64,000 bases of DNA from Bifidobacterium breve (GCA_945862505.1 CAMAYJ010000002.1:1-64000); one strand, 5' to 3'; positions 34,605 through 44,321 are shown, numbered from the stretch's first letter. The notes: generated from the letters alone by a model not told the origin. Numbers and translations: made by a program.

Positions 34605-35135
34605 GTGATTGCCGTGTCAAAGCCCGGAACCGTGATCGTTGAAGGAAACCGCCGGTTCCCCCGGTCGGTGGACGCAGCCCTTGATCGCCGCAGGGCAGAA
34701 GCGTTGCAGCGAGCCCAAGAACGAGTTCTTGACCTGTCCGATCCTGCCGCTCGGACAGTGGTCGCAAGAGCCATCGATGGTCAGGCGGCGGCCGAATGGG
34801 ACTGGGTGATCTCGGTCGCTGAGCTCATCCGATTTCCTGACCTCTCAGCGGCGCTTGGGGCGATTGACCGTCTGTTGGCGCCGGGAGGCCGCCTCCTAGC
34901 GGTTGAGCCGGTAGTTCGGCCCGGCACGATTCGTGTGTTCGCTCTCGCCCCATGGGGCGTGTCGCCATGGGTTCGCGGATTTCATGTTGGACGAGATGTG
35001 GTCGCGGCGGTGCGAACGACGACACTTGTCAATGACGACATCGATCGATTCACTTTTCGAACCGCCGTTGCTCCGCTTCGGCACTTTGTGTCAGTCGGGG
35101 CGCGTCGCGTTGAACTCAAGACGGAGGAAAAGTAA
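34605..35135 (+). CDS. Methyltransferase-like protein without SAM-binding motif I
   Basis: 176 residues from GTG 34605 (GTG 34614 is an alternative). The middle and end resemble the later part of class I SAM methyltransferases: DWVISVAELIRFPDL, AALGAIDRLLAPGGRLLAVEPV and a C-terminal RHFVSVGARRVE. The glycine-rich SAM motif I expected near the N-terminus is missing; a basic region replaces it. It may be a truncated paralogue or a non-catalytic form. Its stop overlaps the next start by one base (TAATG), so it is coupled to the S51-like gene. Confidence 0.6.
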   Translation: MIAVSKPGTVIVEGNRRFPRSVDAALDRRRAEALQRAQERVLDLSDPAARTVVARAIDGQAAAEWDWVISVAELIRFPDLSAALGAIDRLLAPGGRLLAVEPVVRPGTIRVFALAPWGVSPWVRGFHVGRDVVAAVRTTTLVNDDIDRFTFRTAVAPLRHFVSVGARRVELKTEEK

Positions 35136-35812
35136 TGAGTGGACCATTAGCACTTGTCGGTGGCGGCGAATTTTCCGAAGGATGCACGTTTGACGCAGAA
35201 CTTCTTGCTGCAGTCGGAGCCACTGAAGTGACACTTCTTGCGACGGGGTGGGCGTATGAGAATCCTCAGAAGTCCGTGGACGCTGCCCGCTCCTGGTTCG
35301 CCAACATCGGAGTAACGGTTCGTGAAGTGCCCGTGTACACGCGCACCGATGCGTTAGATGCCGCCAACGCTGCTGCCGTCGCGAATGCGAAGTTCATTTA
35401 CCTCACCGGCGTTTCGCCGATGCACATCAGATCGGTGCTCAAAGGAACCCCGGTATACGAAGCACTACTCGGAGCGTGGAGTGGTGGTGCCGCATTAGTC
35501 GGAAGCGGCGCTGGTGCTGATGTGTTGTGCGACCCGATGGTCGACACGCGTGGCGGAGCATTCACCGTCGGGCTTGGACTTCTGCCTGGTCTTGCCGTGA
35601 TCGCCCGTAGCGACGAATGGTCGCCCGACAAAGTTCGACGCACGATTGACCTTGCGTCGTCCGGGGTGGTGCTCCTTGAGCTTCCGACTCGGACCGCAAT
35701 CATCGACGATGTTGGCAGCGGCGGATGGCGCGTGGCCGGTGCCGGTTCTGTGATCGTGCACCGAGACGGAAAACTTTCCGATATCTCTGCGATACCTGAA
35801 GCAGTCTTTTGA
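35135..35812 (+). CDS. Peptidase S51/cyanophycinase-like protein lacking nucleophile Ser
   Basis: 225-residue protein of the S51 (peptidase E/cyanophycinase) class of the glutamine-amidotransferase-like fold. ALVGGGEF at the start and the elbow region GAALVGSGAGADVL align with the family GTSAGA elbow, but the serine position is Gly125. The GGNQ-like motif is changed to TGVSPMHI. Hence no serine-peptidase activity is expected. Strong SD GGAGG before ATG 35135. It forms a two-gene unit with the methyltransferase-like gene. Confidence 0.75.
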   Translation: MSGPLALVGGGEFSEGCTFDAELLAAVGATEVTLLATGWAYENPQKSVDAARSWFANIGVTVREVPVYTRTDALDAANAAAVANAKFIYLTGVSPMHIRSVLKGTPVYEALLGAWSGGAALVGSGAGADVLCDPMVDTRGGAFTVGLGLLPGLAVIARSDEWSPDKVRRTIDLASSGVVLLELPTRTAIIDDVGSGGWRVAGAGSVIVHRDGKLSDISAIPEAVF

Positions 35813-35822
35813 TCGAACTTCG

Positions 35823-36503
35823 TTAGTTCGCTGCAGTTCCTGGAGTTGCCCCTACTGACGCCGAGATCAAGTCGACGACGAAGATGAGCGATTCATCAGG
35901 AGCGATGTTTCCCTGACCAGTCGAGCCGTAGCCAAGGTCGGGCGGAATAATCAGCAGTCGGCGTCCGCCTGGTTGCATGCCCACGAGACCTTGTGACCAA
36001 CCAGTGATTACCTGGTTGAGCGGGAACGTCACGGACTTTCCTGCGGCCCAAGACGAATCGAAGATCTTGCCGGTGGAACATGACACGCCGATGTAGTTCA
36101 CCGTGACGGAGTCGCCCTTTGCGACGGGAGTTCCCGTTCCTGTCACAAGGTCTTTGACGACAAGTGAATCGGGGACAGTTCCAACAGGCATGGTCACATC
36201 GGGGGCACCGGCCGGAAGCGTGTCGTTGAAATTGACGCAGGGCTTTCCGGCTGCCGATGGGAGATTCTGCGAAGGATCGGTCGTGGTCGGTGACAGCGAT
36301 GTTGTTGTCGTAGCGGTGGTGGTTGAGGTCGAACTGTTGTCACTTAACGCAATGAACAGCCCGGCGGTCGCCACGAAAATGACGGCAGCCCCGACGATCG
36401 TGAAGAGGCGCCGGCGACGTTGGTCGCGGCGATCGAGTGTTCGTTCAACATTCAGACGGGCCTTATGGCCGGCCTTTTGGCGTTCACGCTTCGCGGTTCC
36501 CAT
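35823..36503 (-). CDS. Membrane-anchored FKBP-type peptidyl-prolyl isomerase
   Basis: 226 residues: basic cytoplasmic N-terminus, one membrane helix (about 33-53), a Thr-rich linker (58-78) and an extracellular FKBP domain (about 105-215). The domain shows DSVTVNYIGV, GKIFDSSW, the pocket motif VITGWSQGL and LGYGSTGQGNIAPDESLIF. It is expected to fold exported proteins outside the membrane. It precedes a cyclophilin-type gene of similar architecture on the same strand. Confidence 0.92.
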   Translation of the reverse strand: MGTAKRERQKAGHKARLNVERTLDRRDQRRRRLFTIVGAAVIFVATAGLFIALSDNSSTSTTTATTTTSLSPTTTDPSQNLPSAAGKPCVNFNDTLPAGAPDVTMPVGTVPDSLVVKDLVTGTGTPVAKGDSVTVNYIGVSCSTGKIFDSSWAAGKSVTFPLNQVITGWSQGLVGMQPGGRRLLIIPPDLGYGSTGQGNIAPDESLIFVVDLISASVGATPGTAAN

Positions 36504-36555
36504 CGGGCGGCGACGCTAGCAAGGCTCTGACCATGAGAGCCATCGCGGGCGTTTG

Positions 36556-37395
36556 TTAGCTGGGGATTGCTCCACTGCGGACGATGCTGATCGATTGGAT
36601 CGTTACCAATGATGTGGGTTTTCCGGACTGGCTGGCCAATGTGTTGATGGCAGCAATTGTCGTGTCACCACTGAGCATGATTCCGAGCGGTGTGACCTGT
36701 TGATCGTTATCGGGGGCTTGATCAAAGGTGGCAACGACGAGTTGTCCGCCGATGCCGCCGGACGTCGAAGCGGGGGTCATGGAGAGTGCGCCGGGCGTGA
36801 AGACAGTTCCCTTTGCGGGGATCTCACCAGGAATGGCAAACCCAGGTTGATTGGTGCCGCCAGAGAACGCCATGCCGATAGTGAATGATGCGCGCGTGCG
36901 AATGTCAGTTATCGGTTGGCCGTCGTAATAGTGATAGCGGGAGAGTACGACGAAGGTATTGACCGTTTGTGGAGAAACTCGTGGGTTGAGCTGCACCGTC
37001 ATCGGACCTTTCGAGGTCGTAATGGTCGCGGTGTAGAAGTGGTCAGTCTCGATGCACATCGATGGGGCTGAAGTGAACGATGTCGTTCGTGCCGACGAAC
37101 CATCTTCGGCGGGACAGGGCGTGGCGCCTGTGAGCGTGGCGCCGAGCGCTACCGCCGGCGGGGTGATGCCGTTGGTTTGCAATGTGGTTGAAGTCGGAAC
37201 AGTCGTCGTTGTCGGCTTCGACGAAGACGAACGCGAACCGAGGAAGGCGCCGAGTGTCGAGAGCACGACGATGACGGCAACGGCCCCTGCAGCCAATTGC
37301 TTGCGCCGGCGATCTTTTCGTTGGCGGGCCGTTGACGCAGCCTGCGCCTTTTGGCGGGCTAACTGTTGCTGTCGGCGGTCCGAGGTGCGAGCCAT
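36556..37395 (-). CDS. Membrane-anchored cyclophilin-type PPIase, degenerate active site
   Basis: 279 residues from ATG 37395: Arg/Lys/Gln-rich N-terminus, membrane helix (about 35-53), Thr/Ser-rich linker (55-75) and a C-terminal cyclophilin-like domain (about 115-275). The scaffold is visible (VSPQTVNTFVVLSRYHYYDG, GALSM, VVATF) but the catalytic FHRV is ITDIR and the QGGD motif is SFTIGMAFSGG, so activity may be weak or lost. It overlaps no gene but its start region faces lysC at 60 bases. Confidence 0.83.
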   Translation of the reverse strand: MARTSDRRQQQLARQKAQAASTARQRKDRRRKQLAAGAVAVIVVLSTLGAFLGSRSSSSKPTTTTVPTSTTLQTNGITPPAVALGATLTGATPCPAEDGSSARTTSFTSAPSMCIETDHFYTATITTSKGPMTVQLNPRVSPQTVNTFVVLSRYHYYDGQPITDIRTRASFTIGMAFSGGTNQPGFAIPGEIPAKGTVFTPGALSMTPASTSGGIGGQLVVATFDQAPDNDQQVTPLGIMLSGDTTIAAINTLASQSGKPTSLVTIQSISIVRSGAIPS

Positions 37396-37455
37396 GGTTG
37401 GAGAACCTACAAGTGATTCGGGATCAGGTCGGGGCGGCCGGTAGCGTTGCAGTTC

Positions 37456-38688
37456 GTGGCTCTCCTTGTTCAAAAGTTCGGTGGCACCTCGGTCGGCGAT
37501 CCCGAGCGCATGCGCGCTGTCGCTGGCCATGTGGCGCGCACGGTGCGAGAGGGCAATCAGGTCGTGGTGGTGATTTCGGCCATGGGCAAGGAAACCGATG
37601 ACCTGCTGCGCATTGCCGCCGAGGTGTCCGATACCCGCCCCGGTCGCGAGATGGACATGCTCGTCACGGCAGGCGAGCGCAAGGCGATGGCGTTGTTATG
37701 TATGGCGATCGCCGATACGGGTATCGAGGCTGAATCATTTACTGGCTCACAAGCCGGATTTCTCACTGACTCCACACACCGCAACGCAAAAATCGTCGAC
37801 GTCAAGCCCGCTCGGGTTATCGAGGCATTGGCCGCTGGTCGCGTTGCGGTAGTTGGTGGCGCGCAGGGTGTTTCGCCCGAATCCAATGTCACATTTCTCG
37901 GTCGCGGTGGTTCAGATACAACTGCGGTTGCGCTCGCTCACGCGCTTGGTGCCGATTCATGTGAGCTCTATACCGACGTCACCGGAGTGTTCACCACCGA
38001 TCCGAGGATCGTGGCGAACGCGCGCAAAATGGAAAAAATCAGTTTCGATGAATTGCTCGAGATGACGGCAAATGGTTGTCCCAAACCAGCGATGCGCTCT
38101 GTTGAGTTCGCCCGTACCCACGGTGTTGATCTTCATGTGCGTTCAGCCTTTACGTGGGAAATCGGAACGATCGTCACCCAGGAGGACGAGACCATGGAAC
38201 AAGCAATTGTTTCGGCAGTTGTGCACGATGCCGATGAAGCCAAAGTCACAATTGGTGGTGCCGCTGATCGACCCGGTATCGCCGCTCTGATGTTTCGCGC
38301 ATTGGCCGATGCAAACATCAACGTTGATTTGATCGTGCAGAACACGTCAGATCGCGGAGTCACCGACATTTCCTTCACGGTTCCGCATAGTGAACTCGAT
38401 GCCGCAATTTCGATCTGTGAAGAACATGCTGCTGATATTGGCGCGACCCACATCACAAGCGACCCGGCCATTGCGCGAGTCAGCGTTGTTGGCGCGGGCA
38501 TGAAGTCGCACCCGGGAGTTGCGGCGACGGTGTTTGAAACGTTGGCTGCGAACAACATCAATATCGAGATGATCGCCACGTCGGCGATTCGTGTGAGCTG
38601 CGTTGTGGCCGAAGCCGACATTGAGCGAGCCGTGGTTTCTTTGCACGATGCTTTCGGCTTGGCCGATGGGCCCGTCTACGTCGATTGA
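37456..38688 (+). CDS. lysC: Aspartate kinase (alpha subunit)
   Basis: First enzyme of the aspartate pathway (Lys, Thr, Met, diaminopimelate); 410 residues from GTG 37456, which gives the canonical MALLVQKFGGTSVGD. Kinase domain about 1-245 (KFGGTSVG, TAGERKAMAL, LGRGGSDTTA, TDVTGVFTTDPR) and two ACT domains (about 265-410) for feedback control, with VGAGMKSHPGVAATVFE. A second start codon with a strong ribosome site lies inside the frame (see 38194). Followed by asd after 101 bases. Confidence 0.96.
   Translation: MALLVQKFGGTSVGDPERMRAVAGHVARTVREGNQVVVVISAMGKETDDLLRIAAEVSDTRPGREMDMLVTAGERKAMALLCMAIADTGIEAESFTGSQAGFLTDSTHRNAKIVDVKPARVIEALAAGRVAVVGGAQGVSPESNVTFLGRGGSDTTAVALAHALGADSCELYTDVTGVFTTDPRIVANARKMEKISFDELLEMTANGCPKPAMRSVEFARTHGVDLHVRSAFTWEIGTIVTQEDETMEQAIVSAVVHDADEAKVTIGGAADRPGIAALMFRALADANINVDLIVQNTSDRGVTDISFTVPHSELDAAISICEEHAADIGATHITSDPAIARVSVVGAGMKSHPGVAATVFETLAANNINIEMIATSAIRVSCVVAEADIERAVVSLHDAFGLADGPVYVD
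38194..38688 (+). CDS. lysC: Aspartokinase beta subunit from internal in-frame start
   Basis: AGGAGG at 38180-38185 lies 8 bases before ATG 38194, in the lysC frame. Translation would give a 164-residue protein starting MEQAIVSAVVHD and consisting only of the ACT domains. This matches the known alpha2beta2 aspartokinases of Corynebacterium and Bacillus, whose beta subunit begins at the same place (MEEAV-like). The internal Shine-Dalgarno is seen; production of the protein is inferred. Confidence 0.65.
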   Translation: MEQAIVSAVVHDADEAKVTIGGAADRPGIAALMFRALADANINVDLIVQNTSDRGVTDISFTVPHSELDAAISICEEHAADIGATHITSDPAIARVSVVGAGMKSHPGVAATVFETLAANNINIEMIATSAIRVSCVVAEADIERAVVSLHDAFGLADGPVYVD

Positions 38689-38729
38689 GCGCCTGTAGCG
38701 CTCGTTCGGGGCCTGAATCTGGGCTTTGA

Positions 38730-39815
<1,086 letters not shown>

Positions 39816-39849
39816 TCACTTAATCGGTCGTCACTGATCATTGAATCGA

Positions 39850-39880
39850 AAAGGACCCCAACCAAAGGCTGGGGTCCTTT
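39850..39880. terminator. Bidirectional terminator between asd and tRNA-Pro
   Basis: 11-bp stem AAAGGACCCCA/TGGGGTCCTTT with a 9-base loop. A-run on one side and T-run on the other allow termination from both directions. Confidence 0.85.
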
Positions 39881-39886
39881 CACATG

Positions 39887-39963
<77 letters not shown>

Positions 39964-40014
39964 TAAGGAGAGGTCACCCTATCGGACGACCTCGGTGGCA
40001 ATGAAAGCCGGATC

Positions 40015-40446
40015 TCAGGCTTGAAAGGCCAGACCAGCGGCATCGCCCGACGCGAGATTGATCGGGTCGGCATACGCCTCGCCGGCCAGAAGCGCATCGG
40101 CGGCCTTGCGTAAACGCAGTGAATCGAGTGGCTTGACGAGATAACCGTCGGCATCGCAACGCTGTACCTGGAACACGTCATGAGCCCGATCGAGCAGCAT
40201 GAGCACCGCGGTGATCGGGATGGCGTCCATGCCTTCAGCGTTTCGAATGGCCATGCACGTGGCGATTCCGCCCATGTTGCCGATCTGTTCATCGATGATG
40301 ACGAGATCGGGGCTTAACTGGGTGATGGCCTCGAGCACATCGATGCCTGCTCGCACTCGGTACACGTTCGTCGATTCGTCGGCGAGGGAGGCATCGACCT
40401 CTTCGAGAATCCAGTCGGCATCGGTGGCGAGAAGGATGATGGGCAC
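40015..40446 (-). CDS. Stand-alone response-regulator receiver protein
   Basis: 143-residue single CheY-like receiver domain. The phospho-acceptor aspartate lies in PDLVIIDEQIGNMGG, the conserved Lys in YLVKPLD, and the Thr/Ala switch in ITAVLML. No output domain is attached. Start GTG 40446 (MPIILLATDAD) fits the receiver fold; an upstream GTG 40468-40470 would add 8 residues. No histidine kinase is adjacent. It lies upstream of tRNA-Pro and after the ATPase pair on the same strand (66 bases). Confidence 0.85.
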   Translation of the reverse strand: MPIILLATDADWILEEVDASLADESTNVYRVRAGIDVLEAITQLSPDLVIIDEQIGNMGGIATCMAIRNAEGMDAIPITAVLMLLDRAHDVFQVQRCDADGYLVKPLDSLRLRKAADALLAGEAYADPINLASGDAAGLAFQA

Positions 40447-40512
40447 GTCGCAGACAGTACCGGCTGGCACCGGGCCCGCCCAACCATCGGCTCCGCGGTT
40501 CTTTGGAGGTCG

Positions 40513-41580
40513 TCAGGTTGGGGTTAACCAGCGAGAGAGGCGGCCGAGGCCTTCAAGGTCGTGAACGTCGGTATCAAGGAATGGGACGTTCACGACCACG
40601 CCATCGGTCAGGGTCCGTGTGAGTGTCTCAAGCACGTTCTGCTCACCGGCAGCCACCTGTTGCGATTCGTGCAGCACCGTGATGAAAGGTGCAAGCGGTC
40701 CTTGGGCGAGACCGCGCAACTCATTCGTGCCGAAGCGGGGGTGTACGCGATTGACGACGAGTGCTTCCACGTTGATGTCAGCTTCGGCCAGTTTCTCAAC
40801 GAAAATGGTGGCGTCATCGATTGTGTCGTTGCGGGGAACAGTTACAAGAACAAACGATGTGGTGTCGGCAATAAGGAGGTTGTGAACTGCGACAGCGCGG
40901 TCGCGGAATCCTTCTTCCATTCCATCGAACGTGGCGAAGAACTCGATGGCGTCATCGACGACCGACGCGCTCACGATGCGAGCGACTGTGCGCAGGACAC
41001 TTTGCGCTGCGAAGTTCACGACTCGAGCGAAACTCCCACTTGGGGCAACAAGCACTTTGTAGAGGCGGTGATCGAGAAAGTCCGTGATCCGATCGGGGGC
41101 TTCGAGGAAATCGATGGCATTGCTTGTTGGGGGAGTGTCGACGATCACGAGATCGAAACGGTCGTCGTTGTCGAGTTCGTACAACTTCTCCATCGCCATG
41201 TATTCGTGCGCGCCCGACATTGAATCAGCGATGTTCCGGAAGAAATCGTTCGTGAGAATGTTGTTCGCTTGTTCATCGTTGAGCGCGTAGGTTCGAATGA
41301 GGGCATCGAACGTGGTTGATGTATCGAGCATGACGGCCCACAACTCGCCGTTGACTGCGACATCAACTCGCTGTGGTTCGTTGCTGAGTGGAGCGTCTGC
41401 GCCAAGACCCATCGCATCGGAAAGCCTTCGTGCGGGGTCGATCGTGACAACACAAACGCGTCTGCCCCGGTTTGCTGCTTCAAGAGCGAGTGCTGCGGCG
41501 GTGGTGGTTTTTCCGACGCCACCAGCACCGACACACACGATGACGGAACGTTCGTGAAGAAGCGCCGCAAGTGAGTTCAT
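40513..41580 (-). CDS. Get3/ArsA-like ATPase, subunit without signature lysine
   Basis: 355-residue ATPase of the ArsA/Get3 family. The P-loop is GAGGVGKTTTA, with the signature Lys of deviant Walker A replaced by Ala; Switch motifs include VTIDPARRLSD and VDTPPTSNAIDFL. It is coupled by a 4-base overlap to a second ATPase gene. The pair resembles M. tuberculosis Rv3679-Rv3680 (Get3-like, BagAB), also beside a whiB gene. Likely forms a heterodimer; its cargo is unknown. Confidence 0.88.
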   Translation of the reverse strand: MNSLAALLHERSVIVCVGAGGVGKTTTAAALALEAANRGRRVCVVTIDPARRLSDAMGLGADAPLSNEPQRVDVAVNGELWAVMLDTSTTFDALIRTYALNDEQANNILTNDFFRNIADSMSGAHEYMAMEKLYELDNDDRFDLVIVDTPPTSNAIDFLEAPDRITDFLDHRLYKVLVAPSGSFARVVNFAAQSVLRTVARIVSASVVDDAIEFFATFDGMEEGFRDRAVAVHNLLIADTTSFVLVTVPRNDTIDDATIFVEKLAEADINVEALVVNRVHPRFGTNELRGLAQGPLAPFITVLHESQQVAAGEQNVLETLTRTLTDGVVVNVPFLDTDVHDLEGLGRLSRWLTPT

Positions 41581-42548
41581 GCGGCATCCTCGGTGAGTTT
41601 GTTTATTCCTATCGTGAGCGAATCTGCCAATGTCTCGAGTTCTCGTGGTCCGGGTGCCGAAGTAAAGAGTTGAGGTGTCGTGAGTTGGGCGAGAGGCAGG
41701 CTGTCGGAAAGGCGCGCAACCTGTTCTCGTTGACGTACCGCCCAGCGCAAGCGGAACGCGGCGGCATCACGCAACGCCGCAACGTCGCTCGTTGAAAGTT
41801 TCGGAGCGTTCTTAGCGAGAAGGGCGTCGAGGTCTCCATCGAGTCCTTCGGGAACATCGACCAAGCCGTTCACGATCACGGGCCCGAGTGCGACACCGAT
41901 TTCGTCTTCAAGGGCGAACGCGGTTTCGATCACTTCGTTCACCGGGGTTTCCTCGGCCAAGGTAACGAGCATTACCCGGCACCGCTGAGGGTCGGCCAAC
42001 ATCGCCAGCACATCGTCGGCCTGAGTGGCGATGGGGCCTGCCCCGACGGCGCGGCGCAGACCAGTTGGTGATTGCAGGAACGACACCGCGTGGCCTGCGG
42101 CGGGAGCATCGAGGACGATGAGGTCGGCGGCCTTCATGGTTTCCATCGCCTTGACCCGACCCAAAACGAGGAGATCTCGAATACCTGGGGCAGCAGTAGT
42201 GACCACGTCGATAGCGCCAGTGGACGCCAAACGCCGGGTGATTCGGGCCAGACCGTGATCGGCGAGATACTCCGCCAGTGCCTTGTCAGGGGTCACCAGA
42301 CGGCCTCGGACATCAGCGTCTCCGCCCTGTCCACCACCGGGATGGAGGGTCTGTTCGAGAGTCGTGAGCTCGGGCTGGGCAAAGAGGCGGCTGATGGGCC
42401 CGCCCGGGGTCAGACGGATGAGAAGGGTGGAAATACCGGCTCGGGCGGCGGTCCGGGCCAGGGCCGCGGACATGGTGCTTTTGCCCACGCCTCCCTTCCC
42501 GGCCACGATGAGGACCCGTGATGCTGCGAATAATCGTGCAGGGTCCAT
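41577..42548 (-). CDS. Get3/ArsA-like ATPase, subunit with intact signature lysine
   Basis: 323-residue ATPase. The deviant Walker A motif AGKGGVGKSTMSAALA is complete, with LIRLTPGGPISRLF and VLDAPAAGHAVSFLQSP as switch regions. The first gene of the pair; start ATG 42548 has AGGGG about 4 bases upstream. Its start lies only 20 bases from the divergent nfeD-like start, so both promoters must lie within opposing genes or upstream operon sequence. Confidence 0.88.
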   Translation of the reverse strand: MDPARLFAASRVLIVAGKGGVGKSTMSAALARTAARAGISTLLIRLTPGGPISRLFAQPELTTLEQTLHPGGGQGGDADVRGRLVTPDKALAEYLADHGLARITRRLASTGAIDVVTTAAPGIRDLLVLGRVKAMETMKAADLIVLDAPAAGHAVSFLQSPTGLRRAVGAGPIATQADDVLAMLADPQRCRVMLVTLAEETPVNEVIETAFALEDEIGVALGPVIVNGLVDVPEGLDGDLDALLAKNAPKLSTSDVAALRDAAAFRLRWAVRQREQVARLSDSLPLAQLTTPQLFTSAPGPRELETLADSLTIGINKLTEDAA

Positions 42549-42568
42549 TTTCCCCTCGGAGGCTCGAC

Positions 42569-43948
42569 ATGCGCAGACTACCCACCGCTGCTGCCATGAC
42601 TGCTGTCGTGGCGCTGATGATTGGTGTCATCGGCTTCGCCGTGAATGCGATGACGGGCCCCGTGTCGGCCGAAACGTCAACAACGATCATCAATGAAGGC
42701 AGCCCCGATGGCTTTGTCGCGGTTGTGAAAGTCAGCGGTCTTCTTGATCCGGTGATGGTGGATTTCATTCGTTCTTCGATCGATGGCGCAAATAGCGAAG
42801 GAGCACTCGCACTCGTTCTTCAAACCGATTCGAACGGTGTCGTCGTCGATGACGCGACGTTTGAAGCGTTGTTGAACGCGATGCTTGCTTCACCAGTTCC
42901 GATTGATGTATGGGTTGGTCCCTCGGGTTCGCATCTCACTGGTCTGCCTGCGCAACTCGTTGGTGCTGCTGATCAGGTCGGTATGGCCCCAGGTTCACGA
43001 CTTGGTGATGCTGGCCAACCGGTCGTTTCCGGTCTTGATTCCAAACGACTCGCTCCCATCACGGACAAGACCGTGAATGCGCAAGAAGCTGCTGACCTTG
43101 GGGTCACAACGGTGGCTGCACCAACTATCGGCGATTTCCTCGTGAATCTGCCCGGAGTGGCGACTCGTGAAGTCACTGCTGACAACGGCGAAACGCGCCG
43201 AGAGCCGTTGACGCAAGTTCGCTTCGGTCAACTCTCGCTGGTGTCGAATCTCATGCATACGGTGGCCAGTCCCGCAGTGGCGTATTTGCTGATCACTGTT
43301 GGTCTTGCGCTCATCATCTTCGAACTCTTTACCGCTGGAGTTGGAGTTGCGGGTGTTGTCGGCGCAGGAGCTTTCATTCTTTCTGGATATGGAATGTGGG
43401 TGTTGCCGACGCATTGGTGGGCGTTTGTCTTGCTCGCCATTTCGATCTTTGCATTCGCGATTGATGTGCAAACCGGTGTGCCGAGGGTGTGGACCGGTAT
43501 CGGCATTGTGTTGTTCGTGGTGTTTTCATTCACCGTGTTCGACGGCATGTCGATGTCGTGGATCACGTTGCTTGTAGCGGTCCTGGGTATGGCACTGACC
43601 TTTCTTGCCGGGATGCCATCGATGGTGCGCACGCGGTTTTCCACGCCAACGATTGGGCGTGAATGGATGATCGGCGAAATGGGTCGGGCCGTCACCGGAA
43701 TTAACCCCGACGGCGTTGTCCAGATCCGAGAGGCCCTTTGGCGGGCATCGACCAATCGCTCCACTCCCATCGAGGACCTCGATCGAGTCCGGGTGGTGAG
43801 CATCGATGGCTTGGTGCTTGAGGTCGAGCCCGAAACGGGTGGGGCCAAGGACTATCGCGATCGCTCCGGAGGCTCCGATCCCAAGGGGCAGAACGAATCT
43901 CCTGCCGAAACGGCTGAGAATTCAGAGGATGATCAGGCTGCTGACTGA
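42569..43948 (+). CDS. NfeD-family membrane protein with degenerate protease domain
   Basis: 459 residues: signal anchor (about 10-28), ClpP/S49-like domain (about 45-210), four membrane helices (about 235-345) and a C-terminal OB/NfeD domain (about 360-440), then an acidic tail. The S49 catalytic Ser position in the PSG-elbow reads PSGSHLTGLPAQL, with Gly125 where Ser is expected, and a convincing Lys partner is missing. It is probably a non-proteolytic scaffold for a stomatin partner, not seen here. Start ATG 42569 has GGAGG 7 bases upstream. Confidence 0.85.
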   Translation: MRRLPTAAAMTAVVALMIGVIGFAVNAMTGPVSAETSTTIINEGSPDGFVAVVKVSGLLDPVMVDFIRSSIDGANSEGALALVLQTDSNGVVVDDATFEALLNAMLASPVPIDVWVGPSGSHLTGLPAQLVGAADQVGMAPGSRLGDAGQPVVSGLDSKRLAPITDKTVNAQEAADLGVTTVAAPTIGDFLVNLPGVATREVTADNGETRREPLTQVRFGQLSLVSNLMHTVASPAVAYLLITVGLALIIFELFTAGVGVAGVVGAGAFILSGYGMWVLPTHWWAFVLLAISIFAFAIDVQTGVPRVWTGIGIVLFVVFSFTVFDGMSMSWITLLVAVLGMALTFLAGMPSMVRTRFSTPTIGREWMIGEMGRAVTGINPDGVVQIREALWRASTNRSTPIEDLDRVRVVSIDGLVLEVEPETGGAKDYRDRSGGSDPKGQNESPAETAENSEDDQAAD

Positions 43949-44057
43949 CGGCCTTCCTCTCTCATTGAGCGGGATGTGACATTCGTCGCATTTTTTCTTG
44001 CAATGGGGGCGAGCCCGGTTGTACGTTCGCCATCCGGAGTAGGGAGGCAGTTCTGTA

Positions 44058-44321
44058 ATGAGCATTCAACGTAGTGACGTCGATTGGCAGATGGAGGCGG
44101 AATGTCGGGGACCACAAGCCGTGGTGTTCTTCCCGCCCTCACAATTTGAGCGCAAGGAAGACAAACTTCAGCGCGAGAACCGAGCCAAAGAGATCTGCAC
44201 CGAGTGCTCGGTGCAACCAGATTGTCTTGATTACGCCCTGTCGATCCGTGAACCGCACGGCATCTGGGGTGGACTCAATGAACTTGAACGAAAGGCCCTG
44301 CTGACACAGCACGCGGTCTGA
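44058..44321 (+). CDS. WhiB-family iron-sulfur transcription factor
   Basis: 87-residue actinobacterial regulator. Four cluster-binding cysteines are C16, C47, C50 and C56 (Cx30CxxCx5C), and GIWGGLNELERKAL is the beta-turn/DNA-binding motif. GGGAGG about 10 bases before ATG 44058. It lies 109 bases after nfeD. The proximity to the Get3-like pair recalls whiB4 beside Rv3679-Rv3680. Which paralogue it is cannot be decided. Confidence 0.94.
   Translation: MSIQRSDVDWQMEAECRGPQAVVFFPPSQFERKEDKLQRENRAKEICTECSVQPDCLDYALSIREPHGIWGGLNELERKALLTQHAV

Noticed and set aside
37396..37455. Lysine riboswitch upstream of lysC
   Set aside because: Only 60 bases separate the start codons of the divergent genes, too short for the lysine riboswitch fold.
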